From contig JAJFJB010000323.1 of assembly GCA_021774435.1 (NCBI GenBank), positions 1 through 35,790 of the forward strand: a DNA stretch of 35,790 nt. The letters run 5' to 3'. Made by a program: the position numbers and the translations under genes. This document shows positions 9,060-18,020 of this stretch, piece by piece (the stretch's first letter is position 1; each line of letters begins with the position of its first letter). Below the pieces are notes generated by a model. It had not been told where the DNA came from. It did no database searches and worked only from the letters and a program-made list of their open reading frames with translations. This DNA comes from Alphaproteobacteria bacterium. Lineage in GTDB: Bacteria; Pseudomonadota; Alphaproteobacteria; UBA8366; GCA-2717185.

Positions 9060-10151
9060 TCAATTGAATCTCGAGGAGCCTTCGGCACTCTCAATCCGGT
9101 TTTCGATGGTACTTATTTCTTCCGGAAAGACGATGATTTGGGTCTGGCGCAATGTTGTCAGGAGATCTCGTACCAACCCATCTCGAACCGAGTCGTCTGC
9201 TGCCAAGAGAACAATTTCAGCTTTCGCGGAAGCCGCGGCCGCAGGATCATCGGTGACAATTTCTACGTTCAGCGGTTTGACGATGTAATCCTCAAGGACC
9301 TGCTTATCGTCCGGCTTAAACACAATAATTCGATCCGAAATCTGTTTCGGCGCAACCATGAACCGATGCGAAATATGATCGTCGGAAACCGCGACGCCGA
9401 AATCCGGTCCGGCAAACTTGTCGTACAATGCGTCGGCGATCACCGCGTGAAACGATTCGGTAAAATGCCATTGATCCAGCAAGGCTGACTCTTCACCTCC
9501 GGTATGGCGCATCATTTGGTCCAAATCGAAAGTTTCTGCACCGATTTCGGCTAGTTTCCTATCGACACATTCGTTGACCGCTTGCAGGCAGTCACGCCAA
9601 TAAGGCGAACATTTATAATCTCCCGCGTAATGGACACCGTCCTTATAAGCGGGGTCCGGCATGATCAAATTCATCCATACGCAGGCGCGGCGGCGGCGAA
9701 TAAAATACGACGCGATGTCATAAATACGTTTGGCATATTTCTGTGGAGAAATGGAGAGTTTTCCCTCCACGAACAATTGCGCGAGGGCATGGTGGCTATA
9801 ATCAAACGACAATTCACCATCACGAGTCTGGTGATCGTCAATCGCGTTCAGGACATATTCCTTGAAGTGGGATTTATTGAGCAGGGTTTCCCAAATGCCA
9901 TCGCAAAGATAGACGCAGTCGGGGTCGGTTAATGCCAGTCGAAGAGTATTGCTCGATACGGTGCCACCCCGAAAATGGTCGGGAATGTGGACAACATCCC
10001 AAACCGCTGCCTCGTTCCGGAGAAGCTTGCCCCGCAAAAGATGAGGAAATGTTTTGTCGTACCCGTAGCCCTGATCATAGCGATCATTCAGATAGTAGGT
10101 ATCGAAAACCCGGGAATCGCCCAGGATCGAAACGCTATTTTTTTTCTTCAT
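9060..10151 (-). CDS. SGNH/GDSL-type hydrolase with an extra C-terminal domain
   Basis: A 363-residue protein whose first 250 residues fit the SGNH hydrolase fold. VSILGDSRVFD has the nucleophile Ser at 13, RGGTVSS near 61-67 gives the oxyanion Gly block, CDGIWET near 83-89 replaces the usual GxND block, and LLDQWHFTES holds the Asp226/His229 pair. In glycan loci such proteins add or remove O-acetyl or related acyl groups. No signal peptide is visible, so the protein is probably cytoplasmic. Residues about 265-360 form a separate alpha/beta segment (DRIIVFKPDDKQVLEDYIVK, then AEIVLLAADDSV) that I cannot assign. ATG 10151 follows AGGGA; the frame also has a GTG one codon earlier. Substrate unknown. 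Confidence 0.65.
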   Translation of the reverse strand: MKKKNSVSILGDSRVFDTYYLNDRYDQGYGYDKTFPHLLRGKLLRNEAAVWDVVHIPDHFRGGTVSSNTLRLALTDPDCVYLCDGIWETLLNKSHFKEYVLNAIDDHQTRDGELSFDYSHHALAQLFVEGKLSISPQKYAKRIYDIASYFIRRRRACVWMNLIMPDPAYKDGVHYAGDYKCSPYWRDCLQAVNECVDRKLAEIGAETFDLDQMMRHTGGEESALLDQWHFTESFHAVIADALYDKFAGPDFGVAVSDDHISHRFMVAPKQISDRIIVFKPDDKQVLEDYIVKPLNVEIVTDDPAAAASAKAEIVLLAADDSVRDGLVRDLLTTLRQTQIIVFPEEISTIENRIESAEGSSRFN

Positions 10152-10235
10152 CACAAGTCTGTCCCTGAAGGCAAGAGGCTGTATTCACGAAGGCGCCTCA
10201 CGGCTTGGATCAGCAGCCCACGGACCAAAGCTTCC

Positions 10236-11390
10236 CTACGCGACGCTCTTCGATGTGTCGCCGCCTTGCAAGACGGACTCGATTGAATCACAAATCCGAT
10301 CGATTGTTGCATCGTCGAGATAGGGGTGCATCGGCAGGCTGAGGACGCGCCCACACAGGCTTTCGCTCACGGGAACCGTTCCGGCACCATCACCAAACGC
10401 CTGGTAGGCTGGCTGCAGATGCATCGGCAATGGATAATAAACCGCGGTCGGTATGCCGCAGGCCTTCAACTCTGCCGCCAATGCGTCGCGGCCATCCGTC
10501 TGAATCGTATACTGTGCCCACGCGCTCTGTGCCCCGTTTGATCGGGCCGGAATGGTAACGAGTTCACGGAGCCGTTCGTCATAACGTGCGGCGACGCGCT
10601 GCCGCGCCGTAACTTCATCCTTGAAGGCGGAAAGTTTCGCTAACAGAACCGCGGCTTGAACCGTATCGAGCCGGCTATTCAATCCCGCGCGTACAATGTC
10701 GTACTTCCCTGTGCCTTTGCCGTGCGCACGAATTGACCGCATGATCTCAGCTAGTCCGGCATCATCGGTCATCAACGCACCGCCATCGCCGTAGCAGCCC
10801 AACGGTTTGGCAGGAAAAAAACTCGTCGCCGTCACTGGGGCCAAACTTCCAACCGGCCTGTCGAACAACGTAGCACCAACACTTTGCGCCGCGTCTGCGA
10901 GCACCATGAGATCGTGTCGCGCCGCTACGGCGTTCAGCGCTTCATAATCGGCCGGCAACCCAAACAGATCGACCGCGATTACAACGCACGGCTTCAAATT
11001 TTTCGGCAACGCTTCAATTCGATGTTCGAGATCCTGAGAATCCATGTTGAAAGTTTCCGGATCGACATCAACAAACACCGGCACCGCGCCTGCCGTCAGG
11101 ACTACTTCCGCCGTCGCGGTAAAGGTAAATGCCGGCAAGAACACTGCATCCCCCTTGCCGACCCCCGCCGCCATCAGAGCGATCAAGAGCGCGTCCGTGC
11201 CGCTCCCACAACTAATAACGTGCTGTACGCCGGCTAATTCAGCAAGCGCCGCTTCAAGTTCCAATACCTCTGGTCCCATGATGAATTGCCCGTGTTCCAG
11301 AACACGGTCTATTGCGGTGTCGATCGCGTCCTTGTGCAGCCTGTATTGGGCCTTGAGGTCGACGAAGGCGAGGGGTGCTTGGTTTGCCAT
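10236..11390 (-). CDS. DegT-family aminotransferase, WbpE/WlbC-like (second of two)
   Basis: A 384-residue PLP aminotransferase. SCGSGTDALLIALMAAGVG (about 60-78) is the phosphate-binding region, VLADAAQSVGA (about 163-173) holds the cofactor Asp, and SFFPAKPLGCYGDGGA (about 190-205) holds the Schiff-base Lys195. The last motif closely matches WbpE/WlbC, enzymes that make UDP-2,3-diamino-uronic acids from 3-keto-GlcNAcA, so a 3-keto sugar substrate is a fair inference. The matching dehydrogenase and oxidoreductase (WbpB/WlbA type) are not in the window. ATG 11390 is preferred over the in-frame TTG three codons upstream. It lies between the amidotransferase and SGNH genes, with gaps of about 83 bases on each side. 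Confidence 0.87.
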   Translation of the reverse strand: MANQAPLAFVDLKAQYRLHKDAIDTAIDRVLEHGQFIMGPEVLELEAALAELAGVQHVISCGSGTDALLIALMAAGVGKGDAVFLPAFTFTATAEVVLTAGAVPVFVDVDPETFNMDSQDLEHRIEALPKNLKPCVVIAVDLFGLPADYEALNAVAARHDLMVLADAAQSVGATLFDRPVGSLAPVTATSFFPAKPLGCYGDGGALMTDDAGLAEIMRSIRAHGKGTGKYDIVRAGLNSRLDTVQAAVLLAKLSAFKDEVTARQRVAARYDERLRELVTIPARSNGAQSAWAQYTIQTDGRDALAAELKACGIPTAVYYPLPMHLQPAYQAFGDGAGTVPVSESLCGRVLSLPMHPYLDDATIDRICDSIESVLQGGDTSKSVA

Positions 11391-11473
11391 AATTTTCAAT
11401 CCAGTTTAGCCGTAATCCGTTGTTGCATAGCCGCCATCTCGGAAACCTCGTGAATGAATGAGCCCAAAGACCG

Positions 11474-13195
11474 TTATGCTCTTGCTTCTGTTGCTAGGTT
11501 ATTGATGTCAATTCCGTGATCGCACAGATAATCCTCGATATGCGGGCAAAGCCCATTCCAAGGACCTCGTGAATCCATCGCGACCTCGAACCAACCGCGC
11601 GACGCATAAGTGCAGAGAGGGGTCATCAGATATTCGAATGCCCGCCGTTCAAAGCGATGCCACACGTCTTTACCGAGCGGCGCGTGCAAAACCTTGCAGG
11701 CAAACCTTATGGGAATAAGCCAGCGAGGCCTGATCCTTTTCGCGTTGACCGGAATGTCCTGCCAAACGCCAGCCCAGTTTTCCGACATCAGCATGTCGCG
11801 ATAAAGGCGCTGCCTCGCTTTCTGAGACAATGGCCGCTCAGCCCAGTACTCAAGGTACCGGTCGTGCCATAAAGGTAATGACCACTCCAGGTCGAAAAAT
11901 TCATAGAGGCGCTGCCCGTTAACAACATACTTAGACTGCCGGTCAACAAATTCGCTCACTTCATACAGGCCGTAATCCGCCGCAAGGTCATCCGGTACAT
12001 TACCCTCGGTTAGGCTGGTAATTTCGGTGCGCAGCATGTTTCCAATCCGCACCAAAACGTCGTCACGCATGAGAAAGCGCCATTGCTTAAAATGCTTTGC
12101 AACCAGAGCATCGACCACCCGCTGCATTCTTTGATCTTGGTCACCGGTAAACGGGGTCGCAAGACTTGCCGGCACATGATTGCCGGTTATGAAGTCCCCA
12201 GACTGCCCGTTCACAAGAATATCATCCGTTGAAAGGGTGCCATCGTTGAGCAAGGCAGCGATCGCCGCGAAGTCTTGTGGAAAATGCACGCCCGTTAGAC
12301 TGTCTGCAAAGGCCCGATAATCACCATAGGCCTTGCCCGTGAAGACCTCCGCCATTTTCTTATTAGTAAAAGGAACAAAATGCCAAGGATAGCCAAGACT
12401 CTCAGCGATCACACGGCTGGTTTCCGCTTCATGATTGCCGGATCGCCCATAAGCAAAGGTTACGACATTGTCGTATCCGAGATGCTTCAAGCCGGCAGCG
12501 ATGAGCCTTGAGTCGAGTCCGGCACTCAGCGGAATGGCAATTTTTCGTCCACCCGCACGGTCGATCAGTTCCTGAAGGATACTTAGCGTCAGTTTGGCAA
12601 GTCGCGCCTGTTCCGCGGCGTCGCCGCCGGGCGTTTGGTCTGCCTTCCAGGGATCGAAGCGATGGTAGCGATCGGTACTTGTCGAACCATTCTTCTGGAA
12701 CAGGAAGTGCCCTGGAAGCAGCGTATGGATCGCGCGGTATATCGTGGCATCGCCGATCGTAAACCCGGAAAGCGCCACGGCGAGCGCCTGGTCGAGATCA
12801 AGCAACTTACTGCTCGCGTCGAGGAATGGCAGTAGCTTTCGGCCTTCCTGAGCGATAAGTAACGCTTCTTCATTCGCCCAGACAAGCGGGATCGATCGAA
12901 TTCGGTCGACCGCGGCGCAGACCCAATCCGTGTGATGCACGACGACGGCGAAATGTCCATGCAACGCCGAGAACGTGTTCTGTACGTCGGTCGAATCGGG
13001 CGTGTCTGACATAGACCGCACGGCCGCAATGACTTCCTTATCCGCGACGTCGCCCTTCACCCATACATCGGCTTGCTCGACCGCAAGACGTCTCCAGCCA
13101 TGGGTCTCCCAGAGCAGAATACGGCACCGGCGATCCATCTGCGGTTTGGGTCCGCTTTTTTGTTCAGTTTGCATCGGTCGTAAAATTAAGCCCAT
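11474..13195 (-). CDS. Asparagine-synthase-like amidotransferase lacking the N-terminal Cys
   Basis: A 573-residue protein of the asparagine synthetase B superfamily. The C-terminal ATP-pyrophosphatase domain begins near 205 with the PP-loop IPLSAGLDSRLIAAG (221-235; family SGGxDS) and continues with NVVTFAYGRSGNHEAETS. The N-terminal domain (about 45-165) keeps the Ntn-like layout (LHGHFAVVVHH, DRIRSIPLVW) but no start candidate places Cys at position 2, so glutamine hydrolysis by the usual route is not expected. In O-antigen loci such proteins are thought to amidate uronic acids or join amino groups to carboxylates. ATG 13195 has GGAG rather far upstream; ATG 13174 and TTG 13249 are alternatives. 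Amino acid biosynthesis is unlikely in this setting. Confidence 0.75.
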   Translation of the reverse strand: MGLILRPMQTEQKSGPKPQMDRRCRILLWETHGWRRLAVEQADVWVKGDVADKEVIAAVRSMSDTPDSTDVQNTFSALHGHFAVVVHHTDWVCAAVDRIRSIPLVWANEEALLIAQEGRKLLPFLDASSKLLDLDQALAVALSGFTIGDATIYRAIHTLLPGHFLFQKNGSTSTDRYHRFDPWKADQTPGGDAAEQARLAKLTLSILQELIDRAGGRKIAIPLSAGLDSRLIAAGLKHLGYDNVVTFAYGRSGNHEAETSRVIAESLGYPWHFVPFTNKKMAEVFTGKAYGDYRAFADSLTGVHFPQDFAAIAALLNDGTLSTDDILVNGQSGDFITGNHVPASLATPFTGDQDQRMQRVVDALVAKHFKQWRFLMRDDVLVRIGNMLRTEITSLTEGNVPDDLAADYGLYEVSEFVDRQSKYVVNGQRLYEFFDLEWSLPLWHDRYLEYWAERPLSQKARQRLYRDMLMSENWAGVWQDIPVNAKRIRPRWLIPIRFACKVLHAPLGKDVWHRFERRAFEYLMTPLCTYASRGWFEVAMDSRGPWNGLCPHIEDYLCDHGIDINNLATEARA

Positions 13196-13277
13196 ACATC
13201 TTGGGTTTTCACTCCGGCGACCGAAGCAGAATCCGACAATCGCGAGCAACCGAAGAGGGCTGAAGAAGCAAGCACGG

Positions 13278-15176
13278 TCACGTGGACGCGGGCCGAAAAA
13301 TTATGTCCAAAACTTCGGCGGCGGATGTGTGGGGCGATTTATCAGTCGCGATGAACCGTTCTATAAAACGATCGCGGCCTTGCCTTTTTTTATCCCAACG
13401 CTTCACCAATTCATCGGCGGATTGGTTGAGGATGGAGAGAAGCGCCTCGGTCCAACCAGTCTTGGATGTGTCGACGAAAAATACCGCGTCTTCGAGCATG
13501 ATCTTAGTCTCATCGAAAAGCTGGAAGGCTGGATTGTAGAGGTAGACCAAAGGGCGTCCGGTACCGAATGCCCACCCTATGGTGCTCAACGAAGAATCGA
13601 AAATTACTATATCGGCCGCCGCCCGCATAAAACGAAAGTCACCGTCCTTTATCGTTACGACCGGAGCGGGCGCCTTTCGCAACCCTTCCAATGGATCCGG
13701 ATCGACAAAACGATATGTCGAGTACAATTTCAGAATGGGCTTTCCATTAACCTTCGGTAACACATCGTTTGCTAGTGTCATGTACCATTCATGCGCAGTC
13801 CGGTCGTTCGGCATGCCGGGCTGGTACACCATGTTGTTCTGATAGGTACCGATCACTGCCATGACGACCCGTTCGGCCGACGGAACACCAAGCCATCTCC
13901 GCGTAAGTGCGCGTTGAAAGGTACGGGCCGGAATCTCGCGGGTTTCTTTCGGCAGCCCTATTTCAAGGCTGGCATTTTCCTGTTCGGACCAGCCCTTCGG
14001 ATCGACGGCGTTGTTGTATAAATTCGCCGCTGCCGGTGCGTTAACAAGGTAGTAATCAGCGGTGCGGGCTTCGCTGATATGTTCGAAATAACCGTGATAC
14101 CGTGACATCCCAGCGGATGCGCCGTGTTGCGACAGTGCGGTCTTACCACCCTTCCTGACAAGCCGTGCACCGGCTGCATGGCTCACCAAGGAACCCGCAT
14201 TGCCGGCAAGCAGCAAGGTGTCTTGCGGCGATACGACGGCTTCTTCGTAAACTGCATCGCCTGACTTTTGTATTTCGGAAAGGTATCCGTAAAACGCCAC
14301 GATCCGGGAGACGGCAATTTCAGATGCGGCATCTGCAATTCTTGAAATACCGTTATTGCAAAGACACCGGCAGATTGCCTCTCCAAGTTTGGCCGGATCG
14401 ATCGAGGGCGGCGGCGACCCGGGATTGAACCGCGACCTGTATGACCGATACTTCCGTAAGTAGGAGATCTTCGCGCCCGAGCTAAGCAGTTTCGGGAACA
14501 TTTCCCGCAATGCCTCGCTGTCTCCATCGATAATTATGTGCCGTCGGCTCAAGCCCAGCTTGAGGCTTGGGTGGCCAAGAACTTTCCATAACCGCCAAAT
14601 AACCAGCGACGGTGTCAAATTCGCAAAGGATACCAGGCGCGTCATAAGTGTCGGCCGATCGCTGAGCTGCGCCAAGGAACCGGAATCCGCTTTGTGCTCG
14701 ATTATTTTTACACTCGAATCGTCGAGCCGCGCGGCGAATATCGCAAATAATGTATCGTACCGGCCAATTCCCAAGGTTGCCGGCTCTAGCGGTGCAACGC
14801 TGGTGGTGCCCACGATTACTTTTTGATCCACGGTAGAGTTGAGGAATTGCTCTAGAAGTTTCGCTTTGTACACGAGCGTGCACATCAAAGGATGGACACG
14901 CATCGCGACCAGTATGCGCGAGCGCGGCCAGTTCATTTCCCACTCTACCGCAAGAAGCTGCTCGGCGATGGATCCAACGGCGGCAAGAGCGATCTGTCCT
15001 GACTGATGAACAAGCGCACTGTCGAAAGGCTCATCAATCCAGACGACGGGAAACTTCTTCAAACGAAGATCTTCGAAAACGTACGGAGACGTCGTCACCC
15101 ATTCGTCCGCAACGCCATAACCGTGCGTAACTGCGGCATCGACCGCGCTAGAACTTTCGACAAGAATTTTCGCCAT
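13278..15176 (-). CDS. Large GT-B-like surface-polysaccharide protein, function unassigned
   Basis: A 632-residue soluble protein I cannot place in a named family. The C-terminal half looks like a GT-B transferase of the CDP-glycerophosphotransferase/KpsC kind: ALSQHGASAGMSRYHGYFEH near the middle recalls the QHG motif, and DIVIFDSSLSTIGWAFGTGR near 522-541 recalls the D-SS-...-E/G-RP nucleotide-binding loop. The N-terminal half (first 330 residues) has no motif I recognise, though VDQKVIVGTTSVAPLEPATL may be part of an alpha/beta domain. No signal peptide or membrane helix is evident. ATG 15176 follows the GNAT stop by 12 bases. It is probably a glycosyl- or phosphoglycosyl-transferase acting in the cytoplasm; confidence in the fold is moderate, in the reaction low. 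Confidence 0.55.
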   Translation of the reverse strand: MAKILVESSSAVDAAVTHGYGVADEWVTTSPYVFEDLRLKKFPVVWIDEPFDSALVHQSGQIALAAVGSIAEQLLAVEWEMNWPRSRILVAMRVHPLMCTLVYKAKLLEQFLNSTVDQKVIVGTTSVAPLEPATLGIGRYDTLFAIFAARLDDSSVKIIEHKADSGSLAQLSDRPTLMTRLVSFANLTPSLVIWRLWKVLGHPSLKLGLSRRHIIIDGDSEALREMFPKLLSSGAKISYLRKYRSYRSRFNPGSPPPSIDPAKLGEAICRCLCNNGISRIADAASEIAVSRIVAFYGYLSEIQKSGDAVYEEAVVSPQDTLLLAGNAGSLVSHAAGARLVRKGGKTALSQHGASAGMSRYHGYFEHISEARTADYYLVNAPAAANLYNNAVDPKGWSEQENASLEIGLPKETREIPARTFQRALTRRWLGVPSAERVVMAVIGTYQNNMVYQPGMPNDRTAHEWYMTLANDVLPKVNGKPILKLYSTYRFVDPDPLEGLRKAPAPVVTIKDGDFRFMRAAADIVIFDSSLSTIGWAFGTGRPLVYLYNPAFQLFDETKIMLEDAVFFVDTSKTGWTEALLSILNQSADELVKRWDKKRQGRDRFIERFIATDKSPHTSAAEVLDIIFRPAST

Positions 15177-15188
15177 GGGCCGACGGAT

Positions 15189-15734
15189 TCAGCTTTCGGA
15201 ACGCTCTTGTTCCGTCGCCTTCATGACCATCCAAATCCCGTCAAACGATTCGCCGCAATAATCGAAGTAATCCGAAACGCGTGCGTCCTCAACGAAGCCA
15301 ACGCGCTGGAATGCCCGGATGCTTTGTTCGTTCTTTTCAGAAATCATGGCACGCACGTTTCTGAGGCTAAGATCGCTTAGGGCATAGTGCGCCGCCAAAT
15401 GAATGGCGCGCGATCCAATCCCTTTGCCCCGCGCGGTTTCCTCGCCAATGATAATCGCCAGCTCACAACTGCCCGACGTTTTGTCTATGTTGGACAGCCT
15501 CATATTGCCGACATGGTCGTCCAGATGGACAACTTGCCAAAACATCGCGGCGGAATCCGCTAGATTGGCACTCACATACGCGCGCGTGCTTTCCGCTGTG
15601 TGTTTTATGGAGCCGGCCATCGTGTGCTGGACAACACGCGGATCGTTGAGCCATCCAACATAGCGCTGCGTGACATCATCCGGCCGCAAGGGTCGTAGGC
15701 TCACGCTGTCCCCTTCCACAAACGGCGCTAACAT
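15189..15734 (-). CDS. GNAT-family N-acetyltransferase (RimJ/RimL type)
   Basis: A 181-residue acetyl-CoA-dependent transferase. VEGDSVSLRPLRPDDVTQRY at the N-terminus and GEETARGKGIGSRAI near 97-111 (the R/Q-x-x-G-x-G acetyl-CoA loop) are the family markers; AMISEKNEQSIRAFQRVGFV gives motif B. In this operon the natural job is acetylating the amino group of an amino sugar, as PseH or LegH do in nonulosonic acid pathways; this is context only. ATG 15734 lies four bases after the upstream stop with AGG in the spacer. The longer in-frame ATG at 15767 would overlap the DUF4910 gene by 29 bases and lacks a ribosome-binding site. Confidence 0.82.
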   Translation of the reverse strand: MLAPFVEGDSVSLRPLRPDDVTQRYVGWLNDPRVVQHTMAGSIKHTAESTRAYVSANLADSAAMFWQVVHLDDHVGNMRLSNIDKTSGSCELAIIIGEETARGKGIGSRAIHLAAHYALSDLSLRNVRAMISEKNEQSIRAFQRVGFVEDARVSDYFDYCGESFDGIWMVMKATEQERSES

Positions 15735-15738
15735 CGGC

Positions 15739-17022
15739 CTAATCCAAACACCGTAGCAGCCCGCCATTCTCGAGCAACGCAGCTTGTTCGCTCAAAAGGC
15801 CAATATCGATACCGGATCGTTTCGAAATGGCGATCAGATCGTTTGATGAATCGCTCAAATTCAACAGCCACAACATTGCCTGGATACGGCCCCGCTGTGC
15901 AGCGGCATCAACGCTCGGGTACAAATCATGCTTGCTGAGAAACGGTTCGCAATGCGGATTTAGATTCTCATAAGTCCTGTTACGCTCCAATGTGTCGCAT
16001 ATTGCTTCATAGGCATCGACACTGCCGATAAGCGCGTCGACTGACAGGAGATCCAAATTGTCGTCGGACGTGTGATACTGGGGGTAGAGATGATACGGGC
16101 CGCGCATCAACGACCCGACAGGAAGGTTGAAGCCAGGTGAACAATACTGCCGCTCATCGCTTCCGGCCGGTTGAAAATCCCTTACATCGTGATCAACGCC
16201 CAGTCCTGCCAAGGCATGTTGTGCCGCGACATCCGCTGCCGTACTGCCGCCCCGGCTCTTTTGGTACGTAAATTTTTCAGATAGCCCGGTACATGTAACA
16301 ACGTATCCAGCCACCATGCACTTTTTCAAAGCGCAGCCCTTTTTATACAAATAGGCAATTGCGCCGATTGTTTCCGGAAGAAAGACAAACCGATAAGTAA
16401 ACCGACGGTTCTTCCGACATGCCAGCCGACGGGCAAGAAGGATCGACGTAACCGGGCCCGATAGCTCGTTGTTCGCCATGGATGTGTGGCAGGTATAGGT
16501 CGAAAAGAATACTTCCCGGTCACTTTCTCCCGGCAGTACGATCTCAGAAATTGTCATGCTTCCGGGGAAAAGGTCCGTATCGATCACCACCTTGTAATCG
16601 CCTTCCGACAGTTCCTTTCGAACCGCGTCCGCAATGCAAAAACCCCATCTTTGCTTGTAGTAGCTGGTTACATAAGGGATGGCCTGCGGCTGATCAGGCA
16701 GAGAGTAAAGGTGCTCTTGAAGTTCTTCGAGAGACACAATGCCTTCGAATGGCGCGGAGTAGTTTACCAAATGAAGGGTATTTTCTTTCGCGTCTAAGAT
16801 CTTGCGGCCGCTCGGATCAACGACGTAAGCGTCGCGAAAACGCCATTCTTTGGGCACCGTCCAATCGAACACGTCGGTACCGGACGGAATCTCAAGACGC
16901 TGCAAGGGAAAGATGTCCGAGAGTATATCGTGCGTCTCTCGAACGCCCTCCCCCGTTATCGACCGCATTATCGGCCAAAGATCGTGCAAGAGCTTTGAAG
17001 CTGTCGTGCGATCGTCGCTCAT
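15739..17022 (-). CDS. DUF4910 family aminopeptidase-like protein
   Basis: A 427-residue protein with the DUF4910/DUF2172 layout found in many polysaccharide loci. The core is an M28-like zinc peptidase fold: FFSTYTCHTSMANNELSGP (172-190) carries the characteristic CHxSMANNELSG motif, followed by FVFLPETIGAIAYL, SDERQYCSPG and HTSDDNLDLLS with further candidate metal ligands. The last 60-70 residues read like a winged helix (GRIQAMLWLLN, then a helix pair). Its reaction is not known to me; hydrolysis of an amide or peptide linkage on an amino sugar is possible. ATG 17022 was chosen because family homology starts there; upstream codons read as low-complexity out-of-family sequence. It follows the methyltransferase by 43 bases. 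Confidence 0.8.
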   Translation of the reverse strand: MSDDRTTASKLLHDLWPIMRSITGEGVRETHDILSDIFPLQRLEIPSGTDVFDWTVPKEWRFRDAYVVDPSGRKILDAKENTLHLVNYSAPFEGIVSLEELQEHLYSLPDQPQAIPYVTSYYKQRWGFCIADAVRKELSEGDYKVVIDTDLFPGSMTISEIVLPGESDREVFFSTYTCHTSMANNELSGPVTSILLARRLACRKNRRFTYRFVFLPETIGAIAYLYKKGCALKKCMVAGYVVTCTGLSEKFTYQKSRGGSTAADVAAQHALAGLGVDHDVRDFQPAGSDERQYCSPGFNLPVGSLMRGPYHLYPQYHTSDDNLDLLSVDALIGSVDAYEAICDTLERNRTYENLNPHCEPFLSKHDLYPSVDAAAQRGRIQAMLWLLNLSDSSNDLIAISKRSGIDIGLLSEQAALLENGGLLRCLD

Positions 17023-17065
17023 CAAATAATTTCGATCTTCATTGGCCGCAGTGTCTGGAAAAACA

Positions 17066-17965
17066 TTATTCGGCGGTGGCTTCGACAACGAATGCGGAGC
17101 ACAGAAAAGCGCCTCGGGAGTCAAAAGGGTTTTTCTCCAACTCGAAGGCGGCTTCGCGGAACTGAGATTTATCGATCTTCTTGCCCTCAAGCATCGGGAA
17201 AATCGGGTGAAAATGGTACCAGAAAATTCGATTGAATCGGAAACCAGCCTGCTCGAATAGTCCCGGCATATCCAAAGGATTGTGCATCTTCGCCTTAATG
17301 GCATCGTAGCCGGGTTTGCCGCGCTCCGTGGAAATCCTCAACGGCGGTATGTTCCGTTCAACTCTATCCTCCAGAAATTCCGCCGCCGTTTCTGTGATTT
17401 CCGAGGGCGCGTCTGCGAACAGAGTGTCCATTATGTAGTCGTAGGTAAACCGGTTGAACGTGAACATGTTAAAGAGCTCATTGCGAAAGGAAACGTGCAC
17501 CTTGCCACCTTTTCGCAGCGCTTTATGAAGGTTCTGCAAGCATGTCAGCTCGCTGTTGACGTGCGGCAGCACGCCAAAACAGATGGCGGTATCGAATAAA
17601 CCATCTTCTGTCAGGCTGGCGAAAGTATCGTATTCCTCAATACTAGCCTGAATGATCCATTCGGGATCCAAGCCATTCTTAGTAAAACGACGTTTTGCGG
17701 ACTCGACCATCTCGTCGGTGAAGTCAAACCCACGCACTTCGTGCCCCTGGTTTGCGACAGCGAGCAGAGGAGACCCTTCACCACATCCCCCATCCAGTAC
17801 ACGTTGGTTCGGCTCGCCCTGAAGCGTCTTCAGGAAATTCTGCAAACGAAAATGTGCGGCCGGGTAGATGGGTACGTTACGAAGTTTTCCCGTGTCGTAA
17901 GCGTCCGTATAGTTCTGAACCAAATCGCCGTAATGTTCACGTACGCTATCTGTCTTCTCTGGCAT
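17066..17965 (-). CDS. Class I SAM-dependent methyltransferase
   Basis: A 299-residue methyltransferase with motif I QRVLDGGCGEGSPLLAVA near 54-71, the acidic post-I segment VRGFDFTDEMVESA and a motif IV-like DTAICFGVLPHV. The C-terminal 100 residues extend past the catalytic core and may bind the acceptor. It probably methylates a sugar or nucleotide-sugar made in this operon. ATG 17965 has GGAAAG at ideal spacing; the longer frame to 18055 would run into the aminotransferase gene. The gap to the upstream aminotransferase stop is 55 bases. Confidence 0.85.
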   Translation of the reverse strand: MPEKTDSVREHYGDLVQNYTDAYDTGKLRNVPIYPAAHFRLQNFLKTLQGEPNQRVLDGGCGEGSPLLAVANQGHEVRGFDFTDEMVESAKRRFTKNGLDPEWIIQASIEEYDTFASLTEDGLFDTAICFGVLPHVNSELTCLQNLHKALRKGGKVHVSFRNELFNMFTFNRFTYDYIMDTLFADAPSEITETAAEFLEDRVERNIPPLRISTERGKPGYDAIKAKMHNPLDMPGLFEQAGFRFNRIFWYHFHPIFPMLEGKKIDKSQFREAAFELEKNPFDSRGAFLCSAFVVEATAE

Positions 17966-18020
17966 CCTATCGCTTTCCAATTGATTTAACCCGGCACGGG
18001 TTCCTTTTTCGTCTCGAGGA

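Noticed and set aside
12975-13760. 261-codon plus-strand frame
   Set aside because: It spans two minus-strand genes and their junction and reads as low-quality basic sequence.
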